From: Bryobacterales bacterium
GTDB taxonomy: Bacteria > Acidobacteriota > Terriglobia > Bryobacterales > Bryobacteraceae
NCBI GenBank assembly: GCA_016716385.1
Contig: JADJWL010000025.1
Location: forward strand, 806,001-870,000
Length of the DNA: 64,000 nt
Direction of reading: 5' to 3'
Part shown: positions 34,967-43,362 of the stretch, piece after piece
Numbering within the stretch: position 1 is the first letter of the stretch
Layout of the letters: each line of letters opens with the position of its first letter
Notes under the pieces: generated by a model
Database searches by the model: none
Seen by the model: only the letters and a program-made list of their open reading frames with translations
What the model was told of the DNA's origin: nothing
Program-made: the position numbers and the translations under genes

Positions 34967-35030
34967 CGCACTCTCCTGATGCTGTCGAGGCTACCATCCG
35001 CCGCAGTTCTTCGCAACGCAGCGGCTTTCC

Positions 35031-35858
35031 TCACGGCGTTTGGCCAGCATAGGTAATCACCGTGTCCACGACGCCGATCTCCACGCGACGGTTCTGGGCT
35101 CGGGCCTGGGTGGAGTTTCCGTCCACGCGCGGGCTCGACTTGCCCATGCCCTTGTGTTCGACCATCGGTGCGGGAATGCCGCATTCGACCAGGTAGTCCC
35201 GCACGGCCTTGGCCCTGCGCTCGGACAGCCCGAGGTTGTACTGTTCGTCGCCGATATCGTCGGTGTGGCCGTAGACCTGAAGCCGGTAGCCTTCGGAGGC
35301 CAGCAGAATACCGGCGAGGCGGCTGAGCAGTTCGCGGTTCTCCTGGCGCAGATTCGCTTTGTCGAAATCGAAGCGGAAGGTGGAATCGCTCAGGTCGATC
35401 ACAACGCCGTCCGCGGTTCGGCGCGCGGGTGCGACTTTGGCCAGCGCTTCCTGCATGCGGTTCAGCTCGGCTACGCGCGCGGCGCGGATCGCTTCCAGTT
35501 CCTGGCGCGTCAACTCCGCCTGGCGCTCAGCCATCTCGCGCGTGGTTTGGGCAATCGCAGCCCGCATTGAGGCCTCGACGGCCGCCCGCTGCGAGTCCTC
35601 GGCACGGGCACCGGCCTCCAGCGCCTGTTCACGCGCCTGTTCGGTGGCTTCCATCGCGCGGCGCAGTTGTTCAGCCAGTTGACTCTGGCTGCCGGCGATC
35701 GATTCGATCTGGCTCGTGACGGCGGCCAGCCGCTCGTCCGAATGGCGGAGCCTGCCCGAGACATACCAGAAGACAGAACCGGCGACCAGAATCAGAGCGG
35801 TGGTAAGCCAGATGAGCGCTGTCCTGGATCTGCGTGGTGCACTGGGGGACTCCGGCAT
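35031..35858 (-). CDS. OmpA-family peptidoglycan-associated protein
   Basis: A 275-residue envelope protein. One membrane span (about residues 12-34, ALIWLTTALILVAGSVFW) is followed by a long coiled coil rich in Ala, Glu, Gln and Arg (about 40-145) and a C-terminal OmpA domain (about 150-270) with YGHTDDIGDEQYNLGLSERR and the closing QNRRVEIGV. This inner-membrane anchor plus OmpA architecture resembles motility or stator-like and envelope-tethering proteins. No partner gene is adjacent. Confidence 0.87.
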   Translation of the reverse strand: MPESPSAPRRSRTALIWLTTALILVAGSVFWYVSGRLRHSDERLAAVTSQIESIAGSQSQLAEQLRRAMEATEQAREQALEAGARAEDSQRAAVEASMRAAIAQTTREMAERQAELTRQELEAIRAARVAELNRMQEALAKVAPARRTADGVVIDLSDSTFRFDFDKANLRQENRELLSRLAGILLASEGYRLQVYGHTDDIGDEQYNLGLSERRAKAVRDYLVECGIPAPMVEHKGMGKSSPRVDGNSTQARAQNRRVEIGVVDTVITYAGQTP

Positions 35859-35907
35859 CGTACCTCTTAGCGTAACCGACGAGCCGCAAGATCACCCCGT
35901 TTCAGTT

Positions 35908-37167
35908 CTACGGAAGGACTTTCCAGGTCATCCGCAGCCCGGGTGGCAGGGTGGCCCGCCTCGCGTCCCAGTGCAGGATCCCCTGCCTCTGCTGTACTTC
36001 TCGCACCAGAATCTCCATTCGCGCCTTTCGCTTTTTGTCGAACGTCGGATCGAGTCGCCTGGCCTGACGCAACAGACCAGCGGCCGGGCCCGCTTCGTAC
36101 AGCGTCATCGGCACGCGGACGGGCGAGCCTCCCGCTTCCAGCGTATGGAACTCGAGACCGATCTCGTACATCGGGTAGGGCAGCGCCACCTGTTCCAACC
36201 GCACGAGATTGCCCAACACCGCCGCACCTTGCTCGACGAGCACGGTGTTGCCATCCTTGACGGGCCTGGCCACGCGCGCCCGCACCGGGTCGCCGATCTG
36301 AGCTTTGGCCAAGTCCAGGCCACCATCGAGTTCCACCTGGACAAGAGTACCCTTCGGGAGTCCGTAGTCATCGTCGGACGCCTCGGCGGGCGCGCCTTCG
36401 GACTTAGATTCAGTGTCGAAGCGGATCGCTGATTCGGTCGTGAACTGCCGGCAGCCGCCGAAGCGCGAGCGGTTGAGGCTCTCGAGACCGTCCGCGGTGG
36501 TGATCGCCAGCGTGGCCGCAACCGGCAACAGAGGCTCGGTAACGCCTACCTCCAGCCGCCGGTAGGTGAGGATCGTGTCCGCCTCGGCGAGCGCCACGGA
36601 CTCAGGGATATCGTACGCCTGGATCTCCAGTCGCAGCAGGTCGAGCGTTTCGGCGTCGATCCAGAACGCGCCCTGGAACGCTACCACGGCCTCCTCCGTC
36701 CCGTGGCGGACGCGGAAACCGCTCTGCGCGGGCGGGGCGTCGTAGGCGAACTCGTGCGCCGCCCGGCCGTCGCGCTCGGCCTGTCCCCGATACTCGAAAT
36801 GCCGCTGCGGCAGTGAAAACACGTTGCGCGCGAGCAGACCGAGTTTGCCGGTGGAGATGGTTCCTCTGCCGACCATATGCGAAAGCGGCCGGTCGTCGAA
36901 CCGGGCCGCGCCTGGCAGAGCGTACAATTCCTGGCCGCCGGCAAGCGCCACCTCGAAGCGCCAGGTGTCCATCCTGCTCCAGGATTGCTCCGATGTCGAC
37001 CGGACCAGCCGTTCGGTCACCTGGGTGCAAACGTAATCCGGCACGTTGTCCAGTTCGGCGCGCATGTGCACCAGGAACCGGTCGAGGAGGCCTTCCGGCT
37101 CTTCAGAAGCCGGGGCAGTCCAACCCGTGCACAGAGCCAACGCCAGAACAGCAGCGAGGCGGACCAT
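35908..37167 (-). CDS. Secreted protein with VirB10/SAF-like domain, function unknown
   Basis: A 419-residue exported protein (signal peptide about 1-21). The N-terminal half begins LDNVPDYVCTQVTERLVRS and contains WIDAETLDLLRLEIQAY and ILTYRRLEVG, resembling LolA-like hypothetical proteins that recur in acidobacterial genomes. The C-terminal part (about residues 275-345) has GTLVQVELDGGLDL, IGDPVRARV and VLVEQGAAVLGNLV, a pattern like the TrbI/VirB10 and SAF-type barrels. No type IV secretion genes are nearby, so the resemblance is structural only. Confidence 0.7.
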   Translation of the reverse strand: MVRLAAVLALALCTGWTAPASEEPEGLLDRFLVHMRAELDNVPDYVCTQVTERLVRSTSEQSWSRMDTWRFEVALAGGQELYALPGAARFDDRPLSHMVGRGTISTGKLGLLARNVFSLPQRHFEYRGQAERDGRAAHEFAYDAPPAQSGFRVRHGTEEAVVAFQGAFWIDAETLDLLRLEIQAYDIPESVALAEADTILTYRRLEVGVTEPLLPVAATLAITTADGLESLNRSRFGGCRQFTTESAIRFDTESKSEGAPAEASDDDYGLPKGTLVQVELDGGLDLAKAQIGDPVRARVARPVKDGNTVLVEQGAAVLGNLVRLEQVALPYPMYEIGLEFHTLEAGGSPVRVPMTLYEAGPAAGLLRQARRLDPTFDKKRKARMEILVREVQQRQGILHWDARRATLPPGLRMTWKVLP

Positions 37168-37218
37168 GGCTGGGATTATAAACCGGGACGGTGCGGATGA
37201 ACAGCATTTTCCCCAGGT

Positions 37219-37668
37219 CTACTTGCGGGACCAGCGTTTCAGGATCTTCGCCGCGATCCGATCGGCCACGTCTTCTTGCAGAGTATGGTCTTCGCGGCTG
37301 GACGCCCACTGGTCCAGGATGCGCTCAGACAAGCGTTCGACCACCTGCTCGCGCAACGCGGACGCTTCCGGCTCAGGTTCGGGCGGAGCCGCCTGCTCCT
37401 CCCGCTTCTGGCGCAGCCATTCGAAGACCTGCTCATCCACCCTGCGCAATTCCTCTTCGGGAGCCCGAACCAGTTGCGGCTCGGGCCAGTCCCGCTCCCT
37501 GCCGGCCGGGGGCTTCACGAATACGAGGTCGTTGTCGGCTGTCACCCGCAGAACGCCCGCCCGCACCAGCGCGCGGAATTCGTCCAGCATCTCCCGCGCC
37601 TCGGCGCTGGAGAAGAGCCGTTCCGCACGGCGGGCCGGGTCATTCTCCGGGTTGTATCGGTTATCCAC
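37219..37668 (-). CDS. Hypothetical soluble protein
   Basis: A 149-residue hydrophilic, highly charged protein without signal peptide or span. The N-terminal helix-rich segment AREMLDEFRALVRAGVLRV is followed by a VTADNDLVFV strand, a proline/glutamate linker (PPEPEPEASA), and a C-terminal amphipathic segment ending LKRWSRK. I do not recognise a family. Codon use matches the neighbours. It lies 51 nt upstream of the secreted gene at 35908 on the same strand. Confidence 0.65.
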   Translation of the reverse strand: MDNRYNPENDPARRAERLFSSAEAREMLDEFRALVRAGVLRVTADNDLVFVKPPAGRERDWPEPQLVRAPEEELRRVDEQVFEWLRQKREEQAAPPEPEPEASALREQVVERLSERILDQWASSREDHTLQEDVADRIAAKILKRWSRK

Positions 37669-37795
37669 GCGCTCTCACTCGGGGCGGGCCGGCGCAGTTT
37701 GCGCGCCAACTCCTATCCCAATATCTTCGCCCACGCCTCAAAGCGCAATGGACTTCCAGATGGTTCGGTACCGGATACAAGTACTAAGGGATGGA

Positions 37796-40036
37796 CTAAG
37801 ATGCGCGGGAGGTCTGCACCAGAACGTCCCGCCGCTCGCGCTGCGGGTCCAGACGGAACGCTGGGGCGCCGCCTCCCGCCGTGGCAGGCTCGGGGCGGCC
37901 CAGCAAGTAGCCCTGTGCCGTGTCGCAGCCGCTGCCGCGTACCACCTGAAGCTGTTCGTCCGTCTCAATGCCCTCCGCGGTGACCCGCAGGCCAAGCCCG
38001 TGCGCCATCGCCACCACTGAACGCACCAGCGACGCGCCGTGCGCGGAGCGATTCAGGCCCTCGACGAACGAACGGTCCAGCTTCAGGATATCGATGGGCA
38101 GGCGCTGGAGATAGCTCAGCGAAGAATACCCGGTCCCGAAGTCGTCCACCGAAATGCGCACTCCGAGACGCCGCAGTTCGTTCATCTTCCGGATGAAGTC
38201 GTCGAGATCGCGCATCAGGATGCTCTCGGTGATCTCCAGCTCGAGGGCGGCCGGCGCCAGTCCCGACCGGCTGAGCGCCGTTTCGATTGTTGCGACGAAA
38301 TCCGGCATGGCCAACTGGATCGCCGAGACGTTGACGGACATCGCGCGCAGCGTATGTCCCGCCCGCTGCCAGACGCGCGCCTGGCGGCAGGCCTGATCGA
38401 GGGTCCAGGCTCCGATCGGCATGATCGCGCCACTCTCTTCGGCGATCGGAATGAAGCGCGCCGGGGATACGTTGCCCAAGCGCGGATGGTGCCAGCGCAG
38501 CAGCGCCTCATAGCCGGCGAGCGCTCCCGACCGCAGGTCAAACTGCGGCTGGTAGTGGACGGTGAACTCATCGCGGTCAAGCGCCCGGCGCAAGTGCGTC
38601 GCCACGGACAACCGCTCGGTCTGCGCCGCGGAGTGTGCTGGTTCGAAATGGGCGGCGCGATCCTTGCCCGCGCGCTTGGCGCTGTACATGGCACTGTCGG
38701 CCGCCCGCAGCAGGGACTCAGCGTCCGCGGCATCCGTGGGAAACACGGCAATTCCCACGCTCGCCGTGACGAACGCCTCTTCGCCCCCGATCTCAAAGGG
38801 TTCGCGCAGAATGCGCAGCACTGACTCCGCGACGGGACCGCCCGCTTGCCCGTCCGGCAGCAGGATCACGAACTCATCGCCGCTAATCCGCGCCAGCGTG
38901 TCCCGGTCGCGAATGCAGCTTGCCAGCCGCCAAGCCGTCTGGCGCAGCAGTTGGTCCCCATGCGCGTGTCCGGATGTATCGTTGATGAGCTTGAAATGAT
39001 CCAGATCCACATACAGCAGGCTCAACTGCAGTCCGTCCCGCTGTGCGGCGGCAACCGCCTCGCGCAGCCGCTCCTGGAACAACGTGCGATTGGGCAGCTC
39101 CGTCAGCGCGTCGTGGCGTGCCTGGTACGCCAGCTCGTCCGTCATCTGCCGGTGTTCTGCCGCCAGCCCGGCCAGCCCCGCGGCCGACTGCAGCAGCTTG
39201 AGCTGCCACGGTAACGGCAGTCCCGGCTCCTTCTGGTAGACCGCGAGCGTGCCGAGGAGCTTGGCGCCGCCGCGGACAGGCGTCGACCAGCAGCCACGCA
39301 GTCCCGACTGCGCCGCCTGGGCGCGAAGCGCCGGCCACGCCGGATCCGCCGTTATGTCGTGGGTATAGACCGGTCGTCCGAGATACGCCGCCGCACCGCA
39401 CGAGCCCGATGCAAGCCCAGGCCAGACGCCATCCAGCGCGCGGACCAACTCCTCTGGAAGCCCAGGCGCGGCCATTACGTAGAGCCTGCCATCCCGGAGC
39501 ATCGTCAGCGAGGCCACAGAGCCAGGCATCTGCCGCTCCACCATCGCCGCCACGGCATCGAAAATCTCGCCTAGCGGACGCGGTGTCGGGATCATTTCCA
39601 GGATCCGCAGACGGTCACGGTCAAGCTCCTCCAACCGCCGCCGCTCTGTCATCTCCCGCGCCAAAGCCTGGGTCCCGATGGGGAAACCATCCTTGAGCAC
39701 CAGCCGGTGCGTTACCTCGAGCACCACCCGCTGTCCACTGCGAGTCACGATCTCAAGATCGTACGGCTCCGGCGTCTCGCCGCGCAGTGTCCGCTGTAGA
39801 ATCTGCCGTGCCCGGCCCAGATCCTCCGGCGCGACCAGATTCGCGATGTTCATGCCAATCGCTTCGCTACGGTCGTACCCGCTCACCCGAGCCGCAGACC
39901 GGTTCAACCAGGTGAAGTTGCCCTCGAGGTCGATGCAATAGATGAGGTCCCGGGCATTCTCCACCAAGTCCCGGTAAAGATCTTCGCCTCCCCACATCGC
40001 GGCCGTCGGCTGCTCTGGACACTCGGACGATGGCAT
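37796..40036 (-). CDS. PAS-GAF-GGDEF-EAL c-di-GMP synthase/phosphodiesterase
   Basis: Cytoplasmic c-di-GMP turnover protein of 746 residues with no membrane span. PAS domain at about 15-130 (DLIYCIDLEGNFTWLNRSAA), GAF-like at about 155-300, GGDEF at about 310-470, EAL at about 485-735. The cyclase signature is SGDEF with an RxxD inhibitory site five residues before it (RDRD). The EAL domain has EALLRW, NVSAIQL, ELEITES and DDFGTGYSSLSYL, so phosphodiesterase activity is expected. Both catalytic sites look intact. It is transcribed divergently from the gene at 40382. Confidence 0.93.
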   Translation of the reverse strand: MPSSECPEQPTAAMWGGEDLYRDLVENARDLIYCIDLEGNFTWLNRSAARVSGYDRSEAIGMNIANLVAPEDLGRARQILQRTLRGETPEPYDLEIVTRSGQRVVLEVTHRLVLKDGFPIGTQALAREMTERRRLEELDRDRLRILEMIPTPRPLGEIFDAVAAMVERQMPGSVASLTMLRDGRLYVMAAPGLPEELVRALDGVWPGLASGSCGAAAYLGRPVYTHDITADPAWPALRAQAAQSGLRGCWSTPVRGGAKLLGTLAVYQKEPGLPLPWQLKLLQSAAGLAGLAAEHRQMTDELAYQARHDALTELPNRTLFQERLREAVAAAQRDGLQLSLLYVDLDHFKLINDTSGHAHGDQLLRQTAWRLASCIRDRDTLARISGDEFVILLPDGQAGGPVAESVLRILREPFEIGGEEAFVTASVGIAVFPTDAADAESLLRAADSAMYSAKRAGKDRAAHFEPAHSAAQTERLSVATHLRRALDRDEFTVHYQPQFDLRSGALAGYEALLRWHHPRLGNVSPARFIPIAEESGAIMPIGAWTLDQACRQARVWQRAGHTLRAMSVNVSAIQLAMPDFVATIETALSRSGLAPAALELEITESILMRDLDDFIRKMNELRRLGVRISVDDFGTGYSSLSYLQRLPIDILKLDRSFVEGLNRSAHGASLVRSVVAMAHGLGLRVTAEGIETDEQLQVVRGSGCDTAQGYLLGRPEPATAGGGAPAFRLDPQRERRDVLVQTSRAS

Positions 40037-40156
40037 CGGGTAAGTAAACCTGACTCAGACTCGCGGGACGACCCCCGTCTGAAAGCCTATCTTCTGCGAA
40101 ACGATAGACTTGAATCCTGTTTGTACCGTGTTCAGGGGACGGCGCGAGTCAGGCAA

Positions 40157-40175
40157 ACTAGGTATTTCCCCTAGT
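40157..40175. promoter_or_regulatory. Candidate operator palindrome with CTAG
   Basis: ACTAGG (40157-40162) and CCTAGT (40170-40175) form an inverted repeat around TATTTCC. Two further CTAG sites follow at 40205-40208 and 40214-40217. CTAG is generally scarce in bacterial genomes, so four within 60 bp in a divergent promoter region suggests protein binding. Regulator unknown. Confidence 0.45.
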
Positions 40176-40266
40176 ATTTCTACTTAGTACCTTGAGTGGT
40201 GGGACTAGAAGTTCTAGGTAGAATCACTGAGTTTCAGCTTCGATGCCATCCATACTGTATCATACG

Positions 40267-40296
40267 TTGACACACCCCAACATCTCGTGGCATAGT
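40267..40296 (+). promoter_or_regulatory. Candidate sigma70 promoter for the RodZ-domain gene
   Basis: TTGACA (40267-40272) and CATAGT (40291-40296) are 18 nt apart. The -35 is perfect and the -10 moderate. A start near 40303 would give a leader of about 80 nt before ATG 40382. Confidence 0.5.
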
Positions 40297-40381
40297 TGAA
40301 ACGCCAGGAAACACGCGATTCCGTCGTAACTTTCCTGTTTTTATTGAGTTATACAGGCCGAACGACCGGCCGCCCGAATTC

Positions 40382-41665
40382 ATGGCAAGGCTGCGGATCC
40401 GCATCGAACTGGACCTGCGCGGCCGGGAGATCCCGGTCGACACCATCGCCAGCTTTGCCTTCGCCACCAGCATCTTCCTAGTCACGCTCAGCCGGGACAT
40501 CGGTCTCGAGATCTCTCCGGGTCGCTGGGTTGCGGGGCAGTTCGGCAAGGCCGCCTTGCGGTTCACGGCGGAATTCCTTGGCGCCATCACGGCCGGCCAG
40601 ACCGAGGCGTTGCAGGGAGCGTTCCTGCGCCAGACGCCTCTTCGCCTGCCGACCGTCGCCAACCTGCTGGACCTGGCGACCGCGATCGAGCCCGAAGAGG
40701 CAATCGGGTTCGGCCTGTACGCCGCCGATGAGGATGCTGCGCCGTCGCAGTGGCTGGTCCTGACGCGGGCTGGCGCCGGAGCCGCCAGAAGCGGCATCGA
40801 TACGCTGCTCGAGGCAAATGCCGCCGAGACGGTGGTTTTGCCACCAGGTCTGCTCGAGCCAGCCGGCAGCCAGTGGACGTTCGGCGCCGGTCTCGAAGCT
40901 CAGTCTGAAGGGGCGCCGCTTGTCGAACTGCGGGATCTTGCCGCGCGCGTGGCCAAGGTCGAGACGGTCGCGGCCGCCGCCGACGCCAGGAGCGCGCAAC
41001 TGGACCGAGAGCGCATCCCGGCGATCGAAGAGCGCGTGGGCGGTATCGAGGCCAGTCTCAAGAAAATGCTGGCGCACATCGACGAGTTTTGCGAGTCAGT
41101 GTCGGCGCGTTTCGGGATGGCGCCGCCGGCTCCGGTGGAGCGGGAGCCCGAGGTCCCGCAGTCCTGGCTGGCGCCCTGGATGCTGTGGGCAGCCGCCGGG
41201 GTCCTCCTGGTGACCGCACTGGCAGGGCTGTACATCTACTCGGAAGGCGAGCGGCCTCCGGAACCGGTCCCGGCCGCAATCTCGACCGAGCCACCGGCGG
41301 CTCCCGATCCCGCGCCGCCGGCCGAGCCCTCCGCCGCGGAGCCTGAACCGGCGGAAGCCGCCCCGCCGCTCGAGACCGCGGCCGCCCAGGGAGTCCGCGT
41401 CACGCTGGCGGCAACGGCCGACTCCTGGATGACAGTCTTCACCGACGGGGAGAAGACGTTGTCGAGACTGCTCCCCGCCGGGGACGAGGTGTCTTTCGAA
41501 GGCCGCGACGAACTGCGGATCCGGCTGGGGGTTCCGGACGGGGTGACCATCACCTGGAACGGGCGGCCGCTGGAGCCGGTCGCGCCACGCAGCGGCGTCC
41601 GCATGTGGCGCTTCACCCGCGGCGGCTATGAGGACGTGCCCGTCACATTCCCCATCCGCGACTAA
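40382..41665 (+). CDS. Membrane protein with RodZ-type C-terminal domain (DUF4115-like)
   Basis: A 427-residue protein of unusual build. The N-terminal half (about 1-175) is a predicted globular cytoplasmic domain I cannot name (MARLRIRIELDLRGREIPVD start). A coiled-coil segment follows (about 180-240), one membrane helix (about 261-283, WLAPWMLWAAAGVLLVTALA), a Pro/Ala/Glu-rich linker, and a C-terminal domain (about 335-425) with SWMTVFTDGEKTLSRLLPAG and LGVPDGVTITWNGRPLEP. The last is the RodZ/DUF4115 beta-domain pattern. It lacks the HTH domain of RodZ. The 3' end overlaps the convergent amidohydrolase by 4 nt. Confidence 0.75.
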   Translation: MARLRIRIELDLRGREIPVDTIASFAFATSIFLVTLSRDIGLEISPGRWVAGQFGKAALRFTAEFLGAITAGQTEALQGAFLRQTPLRLPTVANLLDLATAIEPEEAIGFGLYAADEDAAPSQWLVLTRAGAGAARSGIDTLLEANAAETVVLPPGLLEPAGSQWTFGAGLEAQSEGAPLVELRDLAARVAKVETVAAAADARSAQLDRERIPAIEERVGGIEASLKKMLAHIDEFCESVSARFGMAPPAPVEREPEVPQSWLAPWMLWAAAGVLLVTALAGLYIYSEGERPPEPVPAAISTEPPAAPDPAPPAEPSAAEPEPAEAAPPLETAAAQGVRVTLAATADSWMTVFTDGEKTLSRLLPAGDEVSFEGRDELRIRLGVPDGVTITWNGRPLEPVAPRSGVRMWRFTRGGYEDVPVTFPIRD

Positions 41666-43344
41666 TCCGTCTCGCTCTTCGGATGCATCGTGCGTCCGCC
41701 GACCACGGTGCGCAGCACCTTGATGTCCTTGATCGTTTCCGGATCGGTCTCATGCGGGTCGCGCTCCAGCATGACGAAATCGGCCAGTTTCCCTGGCGTG
41801 ATCGATCCCTTCTCGGTCTCCTCATACGAGGCGTAGGCGCCGTTGACGGTCGCGACCTGCAACGCCTGCGCCACAGTGATCCTCTGGTTCGATCCCCACT
41901 CGCGGCCCTTGTAGTCCTTGCGCGTGACCATGCTCTGGATCGCCATGAGCGGCTCGAACGGACCCGGCGGGTAGTCGGACGCTCCCGCCACGCGGATCCC
42001 GTGATCGAGAAACGACCGGTGGGCGAACATCCATTGCATTTTTTCGTCGCCGTACTCGGCCCACTTCTCGCCGTGGTAGTACACGTAGGTCCAGAAGGGA
42101 GTCGGGATCACATTGAGCGCCTTGATCCGCCGCAGCAGGTCCGGATTGACCAGCGAGCAGTGCTCGATGCGGTGGCGGCGGTCCGGATGCGGCCACTGCC
42201 GGAGCACCCGCTCGTATGCCTTGAGAACCATATCGATCGTCAGGTCGCCGTTGGCATGGATGCCGATCTGGAAGCCGTGGCGGTGCGCATCCTCGACCGC
42301 CTCGTCGATCTCCTTCTGGGACATCGTGAGAATCCCGCGGTCGTTGGTGCCGACGTAGGGCGTGCTCATGTACATGGTGCGCTCGGAAGCCGAGCCGTCG
42401 GCGACGAACTTCACTCCGCCGATGCGCACCCATTCATTGCCCGCGCCGGTCGTGAGTCCCGCGCGCTTGTAGGTTTCGAGCAACTGCGGCCCTGGGATCA
42501 GGATGTAGGCGCGGTGCCGCAACTCACCGTTGCGGTGGGCGTCGTAGTAGGCGACGATCCGCTCGCGCCCCGATCCGGCGCCGGCGTCGTGCACGGTGGT
42601 GAGTCCCTGCGCCGTCAGCAGTTCGGACATGTGCCGCATGCCGGCGCGGTTCCGTGCGCGCTGCTGCTCGGGCGTGAATTCCTCGCGCCTGCCGACATTC
42701 CGGAAGACGTCGCGGGCATGTTCCGCGGTCTTGCCGGAGGGTTCGCCGTCCGGGTCGCGGAAGAAGCGCCCGCCCACGGGGTCGGGAGTCGCCTTGGTCA
42801 CTCCGGCCAACTGAAAGGCCTTGCTGTTGTACCAGACTGTGTGTCCCCCGCGATGCGCCACGGAAACAGGGTGATCAGGCGCGGCGGCGTCGAGGTCTCT
42901 GCGGTGGAGAGGGCGGCCTTCACTCAGCTTCGTATCGTCAAACAGGAAGCCACTGACCCAGTAGCCGGGCGGCGTGGCGGCCGCCTTCTTCCGCAACGCC
43001 TCCTGGATCTCGCGAATGCTGCGCAGGTTCAGGTTGACGCCGTACAGTTCGTTCACCCCGCTGGGATGGCAATGCGCATCGATGAAGCCCGGGACCACCG
43101 TCGCCCCGGCGGCGTCGAGCACTCGTGTCTCCGGACCGGCGAGCGCGCGGATGTCCGTGGTGGAGCCGACAGCGGTGAAGCGGCCATGGAGCACGGCGAA
43201 CGCCTCGGCCCGGGGGACCCGGGCATCCATCGTGTGCACCCGCGCATTCAACACCACCAGCGACGCGCGAGACTGTCCCCGCATCGCCGATGGCAGCGCG
43301 AAGGCCGCGCCGGACTGGATCCAGAGCCTGCGTGTGAGCGGCAT
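41662..43344 (-). CDS. Exported metal-dependent amidohydrolase (YtcJ/amidohydrolase family 3)
   Basis: A 560-residue hydrolase with a twin-arginine-like leader (TRRLWIQSGAAFALPSA). The N-terminal composite beta domain leads to the metal-binding HxH in GFIDAHCHPSG (near residue 90). Further His ligands lie in GIHANGDLTIDM and RHRIEHCSL (near residues 375 and 410), and the closing Asp region in VAGASDYPPGP. GKLADFVMLERDP marks the C-terminal return to the composite domain. Substrates of this family range from N-acyl derivatives to cyclic imides; none can be assigned here. Confidence 0.9.
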   Translation of the reverse strand: MPLTRRLWIQSGAAFALPSAMRGQSRASLVVLNARVHTMDARVPRAEAFAVLHGRFTAVGSTTDIRALAGPETRVLDAAGATVVPGFIDAHCHPSGVNELYGVNLNLRSIREIQEALRKKAAATPPGYWVSGFLFDDTKLSEGRPLHRRDLDAAAPDHPVSVAHRGGHTVWYNSKAFQLAGVTKATPDPVGGRFFRDPDGEPSGKTAEHARDVFRNVGRREEFTPEQQRARNRAGMRHMSELLTAQGLTTVHDAGAGSGRERIVAYYDAHRNGELRHRAYILIPGPQLLETYKRAGLTTGAGNEWVRIGGVKFVADGSASERTMYMSTPYVGTNDRGILTMSQKEIDEAVEDAHRHGFQIGIHANGDLTIDMVLKAYERVLRQWPHPDRRHRIEHCSLVNPDLLRRIKALNVIPTPFWTYVYYHGEKWAEYGDEKMQWMFAHRSFLDHGIRVAGASDYPPGPFEPLMAIQSMVTRKDYKGREWGSNQRITVAQALQVATVNGAYASYEETEKGSITPGKLADFVMLERDPHETDPETIKDIKVLRTVVGGRTMHPKSETD

Positions 43345-43362
43345 GATGCCGCAAGCGTACCC

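Larger units (their letters stand above)
33842..35002 (-). repeat. Tandem gene duplication, 600-bp period
   Basis: The two peroxiredoxin genes align codon for codon with an offset of exactly 600 nt (stops 33842/34442, starts 34366/34966, codon 70 at 34157-34159/34757-34759). Similarity extends about 35 nt upstream of both starts (CTCCTGAT, CGAGGCTA and CATC at matching offsets), showing that the duplicated unit included the ribosome-binding region. The spacer downstream of the 34442 copy (34404-34441) no longer resembles the region downstream of the other. Confidence 0.9.
40037..40381. other. 345-nt divergent intergenic region
   Basis: This gap separates the divergent c-di-GMP enzyme gene and the RodZ-domain gene. 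It is clearly AT-richer than its surroundings. It holds a palindrome (40157-40175), four CTAG tetranucleotides between 40158 and 40217, and a promoter candidate at 40267-40296. An imperfect CCTGT/ACAGG pair flanks an AT-rich stretch near 40333-40356. No ORF with a ribosome-binding site is evident. Confidence 0.7.
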
